From assembly GCA_964035545.1 (NCBI GenBank), contig OZ037773.1, positions 2,460,751 through 2,518,250 on the forward strand: a DNA stretch of 57,500 nt, written 5' to 3'. Source of the DNA: Bugula neritina. Taxonomy: Eukaryota; Bryozoa; Gymnolaemata; Cheilostomatida; Bugulidae. A program made the translations under genes and the position numbers. Of the stretch, positions 16,101 through 31,100 are shown piece after piece (position 1 is the stretch's first letter; each line of letters begins with the position of its first letter). The notes beneath the pieces were generated by a model. The model was not told where the DNA came from, searched no databases, and worked only from the letters and a program-made list of their open reading frames with translations.

Positions 16101-19100
16101 TTTTATATATCCTTCGATTTACTGATTGTATTCTAAACATCAACGCTAATTAGCATGTTTATATTCAGCGTTGGCAAAGCAAAACACTTGTCCAATTGTA
16201 GCAAAGATGACTGAATGTCTAAATGCAGTAAAAGTTCGTCCAGCCCATATCCTTCCCTTTTGAATAGACCGTAGTTTCAGAAGCTTCATTTTCTTCGTTT
16301 CTAATCTTGTCCTTGACAGTATTGTAGGTAGCACACTCAAATGCTAATAGAACCCAGCCTATCTTTCTGGGCCAGTCTTTTACTTTACAATTGTTAATTA
16401 ATTATGTTAGCATTTCTTGTTTGTTTTCTAGGAGGAAGTCAAAGGCCTAAAGCGAACTGTTGAAGAGCTCAATGAATCTAACCGAACACTTCTTACCAAC
16501 TCCACAGCATCGGCTCCGACAGAAAGAAGTCACTTTCACCACTTCAACCACACATCTTCTCCACCTAATGGTACGAGTAAAGTATTCATGTAACAATTAT
16601 TGTAATATTGTAAACTCATATTTTATATATACAATACGATGATGCAATGTAATATATTAATATAATGTAGTCTAACACTCGTATTACGTTGTGTATAATT
16701 AACATCTACTGTTTTCTTTCACTCTCATGACATTGCAATATAGCAGGAGTGGGCAACTGTGGGCCCCAGGGGGCCACCTGTGGCCATTTACCCTTTTTTC
16801 AGTGGCCTTTTTTATCCTAAAACAAGTAAAAACTGTTATATGCATTGTGATTCGCACAGCATAGGCTTGGTGAAAAATTACTCTATTATAATAAAATTTA
16901 ATATCTGTACAATCATCTTCGGTTTGGCTGACTTCTGAACTTGCCCCTCATGTAAAAGAAGTTGCCCACCCCTGCAATGTAATTTGGGGTTCTCCTTTTA
17001 AATTTTGTTTTCTGTTTATCTGAAACCTCATTTTGAATAAAAGAATGGAGCAGTGGCTATAGATATTTGCATTTTTGACATGGATTTGTTTCCTGTGTAA
17101 ACAAGTAGGAACTCAACTGGCTCTGCAGCTTTTCTTTTCTAGCAACAAAGTCTATTTACTTGCTGTCTGTGGGGCTTGGTATTAGTAGTTTCCAGTACTT
17201 GTTTTGAAAGGACAACTCCATTGTTTCACATTACTGTATCCACATTATAATGTGACAGCCAGTGTTGGGCATGGAATCATCACGTGACTTAATATATGAA
17301 CATATTTTAGTGGTGGTAGATTGAAAGTTGTTTGGAGTTGTCAAACTTTAAAGTTATATATGAATTGTACTCAAGAAGTTGTTTGCAAGGGTCAACAGTT
17401 TTTTAAAAAGTGTGATAGTAGCTTTTTTAAATAATTCTTGACTTTTACAAGCAGCCTTTTACACCAGGCTTATAACAGCTGGTACAACTCTGTTAAATTG
17501 AATACAAGTTATAAAATAGTATTGTAGCCTATTGTAGCCGTAATCACAAGTTTCAGATTTGTCTTTCCTTTTTCATACTTGAGTCAGGGCACACAACTCC
17601 AGGTTTTTGCGCTCTAATTTTCTTGGTGTATAAACATGTAAAGTTTACTAGCATTTTTTGTTGTTTAACATAACATTGTAACAGCTAAATAATAAAATTT
17701 GTTACATAACCTAATAACTGTTTGTGTCATCATTTGTATGAATTTCCTATGTTTGATTGATGAAAGCAGCATCTGATTTGTGTAATGCCTTTCCAACTGG
17801 GATACTGCATAACAATGTCGCAAGAAAAGACTTCAGTTTTTACTATTGGAATCAAAATGTGGGGATTTCTGCTTTAATTTTAGACAATAATTATGTCTAT
17901 ATAAATAAAATTCAAACTTGTAATTCTCATTGCTTAACTCAACCCAAAATCTCACATTGATTTCTAAACAAGACACTTACAGATCACTTTTTGTGACCTT
18001 CTGAATCTGAAAGCCATTAATATTTACTGCATGTAGTTTACTTTCTTTAATTTTTTTTGGGGAGGACTGTTAGGTTTTATATTAAACCATCCAGTGTGAT
18101 AGAAAGCTTGATGTTTAGCATGAAGCTCCTTAAGCACATTGTTTGTGGGGGGGGGGGGCGGGCAAATGTGCTATTTGCTCTCCCACACTGTTCATCAACT
18201 TGGGCGAATCCAACCTTTTAATGAATGAATACTTTTTAAAAGTTACATCCCTTCAGTGCCAAAGTTTTAGGAAAAAATATTTCTAACTGGTGTTCTTATT
18301 GTAACGTCTCAAATATGGCACTTCACTCACCACCCAATCACCTGCTACATGGTGGCGGAAAATAGCTGAGAACCTTGTTCAATTGAGTCTGGTTTATTAA
18401 TAGATACAGTCTGCGTGAAAATAGGTAAATTATTCCGTAGGTTTACCGCATTGCCACCTTAATCGAAGCTATCACTCAATTCTCTTGTCATAAGGTATTA
18501 TTTTACCTGAGGCATTCAATAAACAAATGCCGGGAATCTATCTGTAGATGAAGAGAAGAAGTAGTTAACTAAAGTCTTTATTTTCATGTTTTTATTTTTT
18601 AAAGTAAAATTTCACTACAGTTTAAGAGTTAGAACTACACGTGAGTCCGCTAACCATTATCATGTATATCTTTGTATAAAAAGAGGTGCCCGAGGCTAAC
18701 ACATAATGAATAAAATTTTGCTCAGCTATATAAGTTTATGTTGTTATAAGTTATGACTAAGGCAATGCTACCTCGTGTCAATAAACTCTCTAACATCTGC
18801 TGTGTGCATGATCAAAGCTGTAGCATTTTAAATGGTTCACAAAATCTCATTATCTGCCGTTACATTGAATGATAAAAATATTGTTTGCATTACCTAGAAA
18901 TTGATCTATGAGAAAATACACGTGTTTGCTTTAGATTGTGTTTCGTATATAAATGATATTATTCAATTTAACTTTGGTATCACGCTTCGCATTCAAATAT
19001 TTAAAGAGCTTCGGTTTAGCTTGCTGGCCCAGTTTTAGTTTTATGGACATTATGCTGGCTTTACGTGAATATGACTACCTGGTAATTTTTATATTGATTT

Positions 19101-22100
19101 TTGTTTTAACAATCAATTCAAAAGTTTTCAGAGTCATTTTCTCATGAATATTGAGAAATTTCTGTTGAAGATATTGACAGTCTGTCCTATTTGACTTGTT
19201 CATGCTGCTTTCCTGATTATGAACTTATATACTAATGCTAAGCTATAGCTAAGCTATATGGGTCCCAAAACCTCAATTGTATAGTATTGTGATATAGTGG
19301 ATCAACTACCAGATTTACCTCACAGTTCCCTTAAATTCGGCCATTTTGTCCCTATACACATACATAAGCCACAAAACTGGGGCCCAAACCCTTCTCATGG
19401 CCTATGAAATTTGTGCAATACAAGGGAGCACCATATTTGGTTGGTGCAAATGTCTATTCCTATCTGTATTAATAACAACCTCTTTTTAAATTAGTGCAGC
19501 ACAGAGCCTATCCCTCTGCACTCGAGTATATTCCTTCTTACTGCCCCACTATATACCTACGGGTTACATATACTTATATGCTAATCTAATGCCAATATCA
19601 GCTAATTTCGCTGCACTTTGTTTAAATGACTCTCCAATCTTTTCTAATCTCGACTTGTAAGGGCCTCTGCTTTATCTTATTCAATAACTCATCTGGTTGA
19701 TTCAATAACTCCAAAAAGTCTGGGAGGGAAGGGTTTCTCCTAGGTAGCTTGATGGGGAGTATTATATATATTGAATAGGTTCAAAGTTCTTTTTCAGCAA
19801 TAAGTATATCATAATATATAATATACATGAATGATATTTAATTTTTAGTCTGCAGTCAAATGGATTTAATTGTTCAAAAATGCAAAAATAATATTTAAAT
19901 CACCAAGTCAGAATGTTTTCCAAGGGAAAGATGTAAAGTTTGCTCAACAGTGTGAGTTTTGGGGAGAATCTTCAACTAAGGGGCTGGGCATTAAAACTGC
20001 AAAAGGACAAAATTCAAAGTGAGGCATTTTGTTCCACCTCATCGTTGGGAGTGGCAATTCAGGCGCGAAAATCCGTGAGCTTATATTCAAATTAAACCTA
20101 GTTTTGTTTTACCTGGCAGTGAGATCTTCAAATGATGTGACTTGCACCAGGAAGTTATGTTAATCAGGAAATCTGTTGCTATTCGTTTTGACTTGACCAC
20201 TGAAATAAAAGAATTGTAGATTTTTGCAGTGTTTGTGCTTCACTTCGCAACATTTTCCTCAAAACAGCTACCGAAATCTATGCCACAAGCAAAGAATTGG
20301 GCTGTTTTTTTCCCGGATTCTATGTTAAACCTGCAAGTCACTATTGGTTTTTTTTTCAATAAGGGCCTGGCAGTATTGGCCAACTACAGTAAGAGCACAG
20401 GGAGGCAGTCAGTCTATAGGTTTCTATGTTCACAAAACCACAACTTTTGAAGATAACCTGAATCGATGGTGAAAATGTCCCAGTTTTTGGTATCTCCGTA
20501 GCCCTAGCTCTATTAGGATAGTTGCACACATGTTTCCTTTAGCTGTAGGTGAAAGGTTTTTCTATTGATTGGAACATAGGCTGGATAAATCATATCATGA
20601 TTTCCATCAGCCCTTTTTCCACACCAGCAAGTTACCAATAGCGTAGGTCTTACATTTTTTTATATTAATTTTGGTTTGGGGCGTGGGCATTGAACTTTTC
20701 AGCTAGAAACGGTAGCCAATGGAAGTTTCTAGACTTATAAGTTCTTGCTGTTGACAGATGGGCTGTTTGATGAGTCAGAGGACCTGCTGGACAGCGTGTT
20801 CCATCAGCAGGAGATTAACAGACTCAATTCTGAGCTGGAGAGGTGCCGCGCTGAATGCTTGGCTCTAAAGCGAGTTTCTACCCCCCAAACTCCGGTATGT
20901 ATTTCTACTCAGATATTTATATTCTATATTCTACACTCTACATTCTATTCTAAACAGTAGATTCTATTCTATATTATATTCTATAGGCTATATTCTAATA
21001 TATATTCTATTCTATGACTAGAATCTATTCTATATTATATTCTACACTCTACATTCTAATATATATTCTATGACTAGGTTCTATTCTATATTATATTCCA
21101 TTCTAGTGCATAGAGGTAATGTGAAAGCTGTATAGAGCAGCTGTACTACATTTAGTCTCTTCATGTGCATTGTATTACTCCATTATAATTTTTCAAACTT
21201 GGCAGAGTAAAGATGAAAACCTTTTTTCAACAAATTTATTTCTGTAAAACCTGACAATTACATTTGAATAATGAATGCACTATAGATTTAGCTTTTACGA
21301 CACAATTATGAAATCTTCTGCTATACCACCGAGCAACAAGTACCTGAAAGCAGGTAACTGACCGCTAGTAGGTTGAAGGTAACTGGTTTGAGTTGCCGAG
21401 GCATCTGTATAGGAATTATAAGTTACTACATGTAAGCCTGGTAAAGTCTCCAAGGTAACTTCACAGTTGGCAGAGGGTAAAGGTCAAAGGGTAGGGAATA
21501 GAATAGTAGAAAGGGCAAAGGTCAAATGATGAATTGTGGAGAATAGAAAAAGGGAAAAGGATAAAAAGTTGATGATAAAAAGTATTTGAACTACATGACG
21601 AGGAATCAAGCCAGCTCTTTTGCTTTATTTTTAACTTCCAAATCAAATTCAACTGAAAATGGTCGCAATCCTCAGTTGTGTCTCAATATTGACCCTCAAG
21701 CAACTGTTGGTGACTAGGCTACGATACCGGGAGTTTAAGCGTCAGCTCAAATGCTTTTTATGTTTACTTAAAACTGCGTCAGCTATTGAGTTTTTTGCTT
21801 TTGAAATTTCAAGTGGCATAACAGTTAGATATTATTTGCCAACGCCTATAAAATGGCTGCAGGCTAATAGAATTGATGTTTAACTTAACTTGATGTCCAA
21901 ACATGAAAGAATATATTTTAATCATTAAAGTAAATTGAAAGTTGAAATCATATTTCTTCCGTTTAATCAAGTTATGCTACTGGGACTTTTAAACACAAAC
22001 TTTTTGCACATTTTACTATATTAGTTGCTATTTGTTTGAAAACAGCTACAGTATAGTAATATTCATATTTATATAGTAATATTTCTGTAAAATGTTTTTT

Positions 22101-25100
22101 ATTTTATTTGGTTACCTAAAATTCTATATTTTTGAAAGGAAAAGTGCTCGTATTTTTGTACATGTTGGTCACAGGTTGTGTGAATTTCTATCTCCAGCAC
22201 ACGAGAGCTTGCTTACAATGACTCAGCACTTTGGAAAGACCTTGTAGGCTGGGTTGTCTACTATAACTAGAGGAGACTGTTGACTGGCTAAAATTGTTTA
22301 CTTAAAACCCTTTTTATCACTTTGCTAGAGTGTCACTATAGTTTTTATATAAGCCTCTTGCACTGTGTCAACAGTCTGCAAGTGGCTGTGTGTGTATGCT
22401 TAGCTTGGGCCACTAACAACTTGACAGAATACGATGAGGGGGTCATGGGCACGCCCATCTTTTTTCTATGCTGTGTGGTAAAGACACTAGAAATTTCTGA
22501 ACAAGTGAATATGGCCTATGTTTTATAATGTAAATATGCTGATAGTATGGGTGGTTTTGAACTCCAGCCTGTGCTAAGAGACACGTGGTTGGCTAGAAAG
22601 TGGGTAAATAATACCTTACCAACATTTAGTGTGGGCAGACCCAGTGGAGTGGCTTTTGAATTAGTTAGAATGATGCAACTAGCATAGACAGCAGGCAAGT
22701 TCAAATCCTCTTAACTTGGTAGGTATGTATTTATATTTTAATGTAGGTATGTATTTATATTTTAATGTAGGTATGTATTTATATTTTAATGTAAGTATGT
22801 ATTTATATTTTAATGTAGGTATGTATTTATATTTTAATGTTGGTATGTATTTATATTTTAATGTAAGTATGTATTGTATTTTACTATCTATGTTTCATTA
22901 ATGCAATTATTTAGGTATGTATTTATATTTTATTTAATAATAGTTTGTATGTATCTATATTTTGTTAATGTAAGTATCACTCAGTAGGTAGGTATTATAA
23001 CAATATTAGTATAAGTATATGTACTTGTAGGTATAATAAGTGTAGTGAACATTTAACAAATACATGTGGGTTTTAAAGTATACTAATACCTTTTTATGTT
23101 CGTTTTGTAATTGTTTTATAACCATAATATTTCAAAACAGTTTTCTGTTAATTTATATAAACATGTCTTGCTGTAATATTGAGCTAATTATATGCAGATT
23201 TCAACAAAGCTATATTATTTTGTCTATTTGGTAACGACTAGTGTACATTTATAGTTATTACTCATTGTTTATACATTGCCATAATGAGAAAAAAAGGCCA
23301 CCTGCACACACCTTGCGATCTTAGCTTAGGACTGCAGTATTTTCTCATACTAGTATTTATCTTCAAATCTAGTGAATATATTCTGTCATTAATTTTCACT
23401 TTGCTGCAGTGTCTGGGAAGCTTCAATATAGCCCAAGCTCTGTTTAACTTGAACACTTTCAAGGGACTTGTATGCAAGGCCTTTACAAAGATCTGAACAC
23501 ATTTTATTATTCTACAGAAAATTGCTTTTCCGTACGCAATTTATACCAACTATTGCAGTAAAAATCTGTATTTCCTCTATCACATTGAATACACTTTTTC
23601 TACAGGTGGTTCAGGGAGCCATAAATGAAGACCAGGGTCCTGACAGTGTGCAAGCTCTAAAGGTACCTTAGCTTTCCCTTCCGATAGCTTCAATTGTAAT
23701 GTATATCATTGCTGATGGAGAATTTAGTAAAAATATGAAAGCCAAATTGATCACTAAATAATTGAAGTTGAATATTGGTGCTATTATTGGATGTATTGCA
23801 GTAAGTAACAGCTTAGCCTGTACATTCAATGTTAGCTGAAAGTTGGGTGATGGTTTTCTGGCTCTAAAAATAGCTTCAGTATCTGTAATCAAGTCATATT
23901 TTTACTACCTTAGCTGAAAATGACATCTAGCTTTAATCACATTTCCAACATTGTTTCTCAATGAAGCTGCAAAATTGCATTCACTGGTTATAAAAATATT
24001 TCATGTCATTCCCCAGCCATGATGTGAAATTAATTACTCTAACTGGTGAGGTTTTGTCCTCGGCACTGGGTAGTAAGTAGTACAGAGTACATAGTACAGC
24101 ATCTGTTAGTTACTAGGGTATATATCTACAGTGTCTAGCCCAGTCTTTCTATTGGCTTTTACACAGTCATACCTTTTTATTAAAATAATTTTATAAAGAC
24201 ATGAAAGAATAAAGTGTTGTTTGATTATTGATTTATATAAAAAATATAATTGCAGTCCGGGTTATACTGGGGCTTATCTTCCCCTGTAGAGACACCTGTA
24301 TCTCCAAGTAATGGAAATTCTAAACTGCCTATTGAAAAGCATTTACTAATCCTCTATTAGGTTAACAAATGGATCTTTGGTGGGGATATTAAATTCATTT
24401 AGCAAATATTTGTTTGTCTGGCAGTTGTTGAACAACTATGCTTTCTTTGTTTGTGTTGATATGGTGTGAAGCTGGGTCCTTATTAACTATTTTATTGCCT
24501 ACGTGGTGATAAAACCAATAACCTACCACTTGCCTCTCTCGACTAGTGACGACAAGGCAAACAAACCTTTATCAATGCTGCACTTTTCACTGCAGACGCT
24601 ATAAATTATTCAAATTACGTGCTTGTTTAATATAATATTCCTTCAGCTTTTCCTCGCAGCCATTTGAATTGTTAGTGTATATGCATTCTCGGAGTTTATA
24701 CAGGCAATATTTCATCAATACCAATTAATTTTTTTAAAGTTAAAAAAGAATTAGGTAGCTGGGCAAATAGTTTGTTTTAGCCTTAGAGTTTGTTCTGTAT
24801 CTGGTTCGGGTTTAGGAAGGCCAGAAAGCCTTCCTTCCTAGCCAAGTCCGTATTATATAACCCTGTAATTATTACTCTATTATCCAAAGTACTGTGTGGT
24901 ATGTTCAGCCAAGATTATTGAGGGTCAGATAAAAAATGTGTTGTTGGCACAGAGGCTGTGTTGCCCAGGGTACTGGCTGCGTGTAACCTACTTTATTCCA
25001 TTCTACGTTGAAGGCAAAGCTTAAAGAGGCATCTGACAGACATCGTAAGGAGTTGGAAAATTTGGAAAGATTCCACCGAGAAGAAATCAATGACCTTCAG

Positions 25101-28100
25101 GCGTCCTTTGCCCAGCAGCAAATTGAGAAAGCTGAACAGCTGAAGACTGAGTACCTAAAGAATATAGGTAATTGTTGTTGTATTGTAAGCATGTCTTGGC
25201 TTGCTTTAGCTCTCTTATTAATATGGTTGACGGTTCATTTCTTAAAACTGGCTTTTCCAGTGTTTTAGCTGCTTTAGTTTCAGTAAAACTGAAAACAGGC
25301 AGTAAATCTTCACCTTCTTGCTATTCAACATTGAAAAGCTGTTACTTGGCAAGCCCCTTGTTTAGCACTTTTCAAATACGCAAGTATACTGTAAACTGGA
25401 AAGGTGGCCAGCTGGCTTATTGCTATACAGAGAGGTGTTCCAGTGAACAGTAGGCTGTCTGTGGGTTTGAAAGGCTTATGTTCCCTCAACTGTGAAGTAT
25501 TTTGATTGAATATGCGATATTTTGAGCCGTGGCTGGAAGCTAGGACCTATAAATTTCTGCTATTGAGCCATTTCCTCAACTTCCAAATTTTTTGAAGGGT
25601 AATTTTAAGTTGGAAAGTTTAAAGATAATTAATAAAATACCTTTTATCACAAATTTGTTGCAACTATATTTTGCCGTTTACCTTATTGTAATACTCAATT
25701 AAAAATTTATGGTTTTACGTGGAAAAGCAACTCCTTATACATCTATTGGCAAATTTCCATCTTGTGGGCTATATAGTTAATCTACTCCGTTATTTACTTC
25801 TGCTTCATTACTAATGATAGAGCAAAAAAGTTTGTAAAAAGATTTTTGCAGCCTGTTTTAGTTTTTAAATATTTTAGTTTGTATTTTATTTCATAATATT
25901 TGGTTTTTTTAAATGCCGGTAAATGTTTTCCTAACAGCCATAAATCAATTTGGTTAAAATTTAAAATTTTTGCTCAACCAATAAAGCAGAGATGGAAAAG
26001 GAAATTTTCGTTGCTTTGTAACTAAGACAATGAACTATATATTGCTGTGGGTAGGATTTCATGGTATGAGAGATATTAGCGGCTGTTAGAGCCTGCATGC
26101 AGTGTAGTTTTTTGCCCTTTCCAGTAAGGAACCTTCCCTTCTATCCAGATACTGGGGGTTAGCTAAAGAGAATGCATACATTATATAACTAGAATAGCTA
26201 TGCATAGCACATTGCAGCTACAGGGTAATGTAGCTATCAGCCTCTACTGTGGTGATGTATTACTAATCAGCTGTCATTGCTACTGTGCATATTAAAAGAG
26301 CTAATTCATCACGTTACCATGGTTACTGAAGGCTCTCGCTTGATGAATAACTGAATACTGTCATTGTTAAACTTTCATTTTTTATCACTGTACACACCTG
26401 CCAACTAAGTTGTAAAACGGCTTTAACATCCAGCCTTGCTTTTAGCTAGTAACTGCAAAGGGCACATTTATTACTCTTTATGTGGTTGTATACTCTAGAT
26501 TCCTGACCATCTGTCACAGCTCTTAAGGCAACAATGTTTTCAAATCTGATTCCATTTTATTTTAAGCTTTACAAGTTTTAATAATCTACTGCATTTTTTA
26601 GTTCCAACATGGATGTTGAAGATTGTTTTCAAACTTGAATAAAAAGTTTCACCTTCCAAAAACTTTTTCAATTTAATTTTCTGTAGTTTTTTTTGTTTTC
26701 ATACTTAATGCTGGCGTTCGCCTTATACAAAACGTATTGGATATAATAGTTTGTTTTCATTCCATTGATATCGATTGGCAGGTCTGTTTCGCATAATCCA
26801 TCATCTCCGCATAACTTTTCATACTATGCCTATTACTATGCTACTCTGTGCCAATTATAGAGTAGAGAGAGGATTAAGTTGATTGGTCTGTCAGCTCTCT
26901 CTCTCATTCCCTCTCTCTTAGTACTCACTCCCTCTTCTCTGTTCCACCAGCTCACAATTCACCAACTGTTTTAGATGAATTGAGGCAGCAGCATGAGCAT
27001 TCCACAGCGGCAGCTACTCAACAGCATGAACTTCTTTTGGGAAACCTGGAGACGCAAATATCACAGGTAGATGACAACTCTTTCTTGACTTGTTTCTCTC
27101 AAATTGAAAGTAAATCTAAAATGTAACTTTTTTGGTTTTTTTATCTGAAGAAAAATCATTTTTTACTATTTGACCAGTTATTTTCCAGCAATATCTTTTT
27201 TGCCAGTTTATAACAAGAGGTTTATTTTAAAGCATATTTTAGCCTGTATTATAGCTTGTATTATTGGTGTCTATAATTTTATGGGCTATTGAATTCTGCG
27301 TCAGCCTTGAGTTGTGTATTATTATTGTTTATGCGTTGATTTGCAGTTTGAGATAAAAATGGACTATTACTTAGAATTAAGACTAACAACTAATTTTTGC
27401 TGTTGAAAAATATTTTCTTGTAGTTGTTTTAATTTTGTGATATATTCAATGAAACTTTTCTTAGCCTTCTTTTTGTTAGCAATTTGAAAAAGTTGATGAG
27501 ATTATCAACATTCTAATACTCTGTGATACAATTTTAAAAGACTGATTTCTATGCTAATGTAAAGACTATATGCATACTTGATAAATGAAATGTTTGACAT
27601 ACTGATTACCTTGGAAAGACTACCTGTTAAAGTTTCAACATTTTGGGTGAATATTTTCAATATCCCGTCTAATCCTGGCCTCTAGATTATCTAATATCAA
27701 TCAGACCAAATCTCAGTGCAAGTCATATCTAGTCTCTGATCAATTTTTTGCAACCGGCTGACCCATCTAAACTAATATTGGATCCGTCTGCAGCATGATT
27801 GCGAGTCAATAAGCGAGACTGTAGGCTAATAGAGAAATGTGAGAGACTATTTGTCTCTATTGTGCGGCATGTTTATATAGATTACAAAGCTCTTCTATTG
27901 TTGTATAGAATATAAAGTTATTTTTTCACTTTGGATGCACCCAAGTCAATTAGACATTGTTCTTGGTTGGCATAGCGTACTCATGAACCAGCCACTGCTG
28001 GACCAAACTCAACAGTTTCGAACTGAATTCTAAAAGTGAAACTTCTCTATTTTTAAATAGATATTCAAGTGTTTCCATTTTTTTTATGAATTGGTGTGGT

Positions 28101-31100
28101 CAGTCTTGTTGTTCTTGAGCTTTATACTTTTGCCTTGTTTTTCCTAAAAGGTAATTTAACATACATTGTTGACTTTCAATGAATTATTGCAAACGGTTTT
28201 AACTGTTATTTTCTATAACTATTTTGTTAATACAGTTTTTTCAACTATAGATAATAAATTACTGGGGTTTTTTGTACTTTCAGTTTGATATAAGAATTTT
28301 AGCTCAGCACTACTCTTAAATTAAATTGAATCGCTACACCATCACTGATGCATCTTCAGTTCTTAGATAAACTCGAGGACATCTTCAGTTCGTAGACAAA
28401 CTCGTACTTGCTGACCCACTGTCGGTTATTCTATAGTAAATCAGGGGTGAGGAGTTTCCATTGTCGGCAGCATTATCTCCGCACATATTTGGGTAGAGAT
28501 CAATAAATGCAACATTATTAATTGATTTTGACGAGTCTCTCCTTGGAAAATTCCTTTCAAGTTGCCATGTGTTCTTTGTTGTGTGGTAGTTTGTAAGCAT
28601 TGGTAGATGGTTGTGGCTGTATTCTTGTGTAATGAGCCAAATGAAATGGTAATCAACTTTACAAATGCCGTTGTTTCGGGAATGATCACTGATTTATATG
28701 TATTGTACACTGACTCTATTAATTAATACTATTATGTTTGTGCTCTGCCCTTTAATGTCGTACAATGTGCAGATAACTCCAGAGTTTTGACTGATGATTT
28801 TTTTCTTTGTGTGTAGTTGGAGGTGGAAAAGCGAGACCTGGTAGAGGAGTTGGAAGATGCTAAACGTGGACTGACCTCATCTATAAAAGAAACTGGAGGT
28901 TAGTTGTAATCCTGTAAAACTAACTCCTAGCTTTAAGTGCCGGCATTGGGCTGTGCTCTAACAAAAACATCTCATATGTGAAACACAAAGCATGCCTGCA
29001 TTTCTAATCCCACTATTTGCATTTATTTTCGGATGTTGATTTGTAAATCTGCGGTATCTTGCTCTTTATAACGTTGAAATACCTGCATAAATTTAGATCA
29101 ATCCTTGTTGCCTGGTTACCGTAGTTTATAGAACTCTTTCAGCTGGTATGTGATTTCAGTAGTTGGATGTATAAAAGCAGTAGTTGAACTGAATACAATA
29201 TAAGGGTGGTACATTCGTGACCTAAAACTCAGATTAATGTTTGATAAGTTAGTTTAGTGCTATGATTTATTTAGGAAATTAAATTTGTTTTTCTTACAAA
29301 GTAGATTGTTAGTGATGCAAATCATAAGAGCCACTGTTGATGGTGTTGGCTATTAACATGTTACTAGCTTTATGTTTAAAATAAATCTGTTTTCGTAGAC
29401 TTTGGAAGAAAAATTGAAGAAGATGGTTTATCCAGCACTGCAGAGAAAGATGCCATCCCTGTTCTGGTACTATATAATGCTCCTTATATTTGCATAATTC
29501 ATTTTATTTTGGTATTAGTATTTTATGCTTGCATATTTAATATTTATGGGTACTGCCCTGGTCATACAAGCTTTTGGTTATTTCCATCACTGCTAATATA
29601 AATAAATTTAGTTTCTGCATATTATAATACTCTTTCATGAAAGCACTTCTACTGAAATGATCAAGTTATCCAAACTACACCCTGGTTTGTTTTCTAGAAA
29701 TTCTAAACATGCAAACATCATTTTAATGACTATTTCACATGCATTAATAGAATTGAAATTAAGTAACCAATGGGCTATTGTTTCCATTCTTTCTTCAAGT
29801 ATTACAGCTTCACAACTGACCTCTTCGTCTCTCCATTATATTCAAATGGGAACATGTCAGGCCAATCGTATGAATATTAAACAGACTTCATTAATCAACC
29901 ATTGACAGAGTAGAAATTGAATAATTTAGCCGTTTTTCAAGCACCCAACACACATGACATGCAAATGAGCCAATCGAGAGAAGTGACTTTGTACTCTTTT
30001 CAGAGGCACTGCTGTAGTTGCAACTCTTTCCCATGAACTTTTCCTAACCCGCTTGTCGCCCACCTCATTAAGGGGAGACCTTCTAGCAGCTTCTACAAGT
30101 TTTTTTGCTCGAATTTCAACGTTAAGCATGAAGATAGGCAATTTGCCATCTGTGGACTTTTCAAATAATGAAGTTTACTAATCAGTACTTGCAAATAGTT
30201 GTGACTTAGAGTTGTTTTACCATGTCACTTTATCCATAATTGTGTTGCATCTTGTTCTAGTCTGATGAAGCATCGGGTAAGCAGGCCGAGCTAGAGTCAG
30301 CTCAGCAGGAGTTGTCTCTACTTCGGCAGCAGCTGGCAGAGGGTCAAGCCGAGGCTGAGGAGCTCAGACTGCAGACCGAGGAGTTCAGGCTGCAGGTGGA
30401 AGAGCTGCGGGGAGACAATTCTGCTTTGGACCACAGTCTAGTCGAGTTGAATCAGGAACACGAGGCTATTCTTGAGCAGCTGATTCAACAGCGAGATGAA
30501 CTCAAGTCTCAGAACCGCTCTCTCCTCGAGGAGGTAGGAAAATGCTCTAGTGAACAGTTTTTACTAAACTGAACCACCAGTTAATGCAGTAACAAGTCAT
30601 AAGCTTTTCGATTGACTCGGACTGGAAATGTATTCATTGTAAGACGGCAACTGGTCATATCTGTACATACAATATCAGTGCTATAGACATTTGTTGTATT
30701 ACAGGTCAAGGCCAAACCGTCAGATTCTCCCGAGATTGCCGAGTTAAAGTTGAAGTTAGAGAAGGCGTCTTTCTCTCTCAATGAGTTGCACATGGACAAG
30801 AGTGAAGTACAGAAAGAGCTGGACATGTCTAAAGCGAAGGTGTGAAGTGCTCTACTTGCTCATGACCCCAATTTGTCATCTCCTAATCTCGGTTGCGGAA
30901 GATTTATGTCGATTGATATTAATAAATGTGACTATTTTTAGCTTTTTATATCGGAACGGGGAACCATGATGCACACTTGTTCGTGTAATATTATTGTGTC
31001 ATGGCTTTGGTCTCTTTATATGCTGTACAGTTTATTATCACCATGATATAGTGTAATGCGCTGAAACAGGGTCATGTTTTAGCTCAATCACCTGCTTAGC

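Noticed and set aside
22716-22901. VGMYLYFN octapeptide repeat frame
   Set aside because: 24-bp minisatellite in a TRIP11 intron, with no signal, splice context or flanking coding sequence.
28350-28410. Direct duplication of CATCTTCAGTTC...AAACTCG
   Set aside because: A single short local duplication in an intron; no further copies or function seen.
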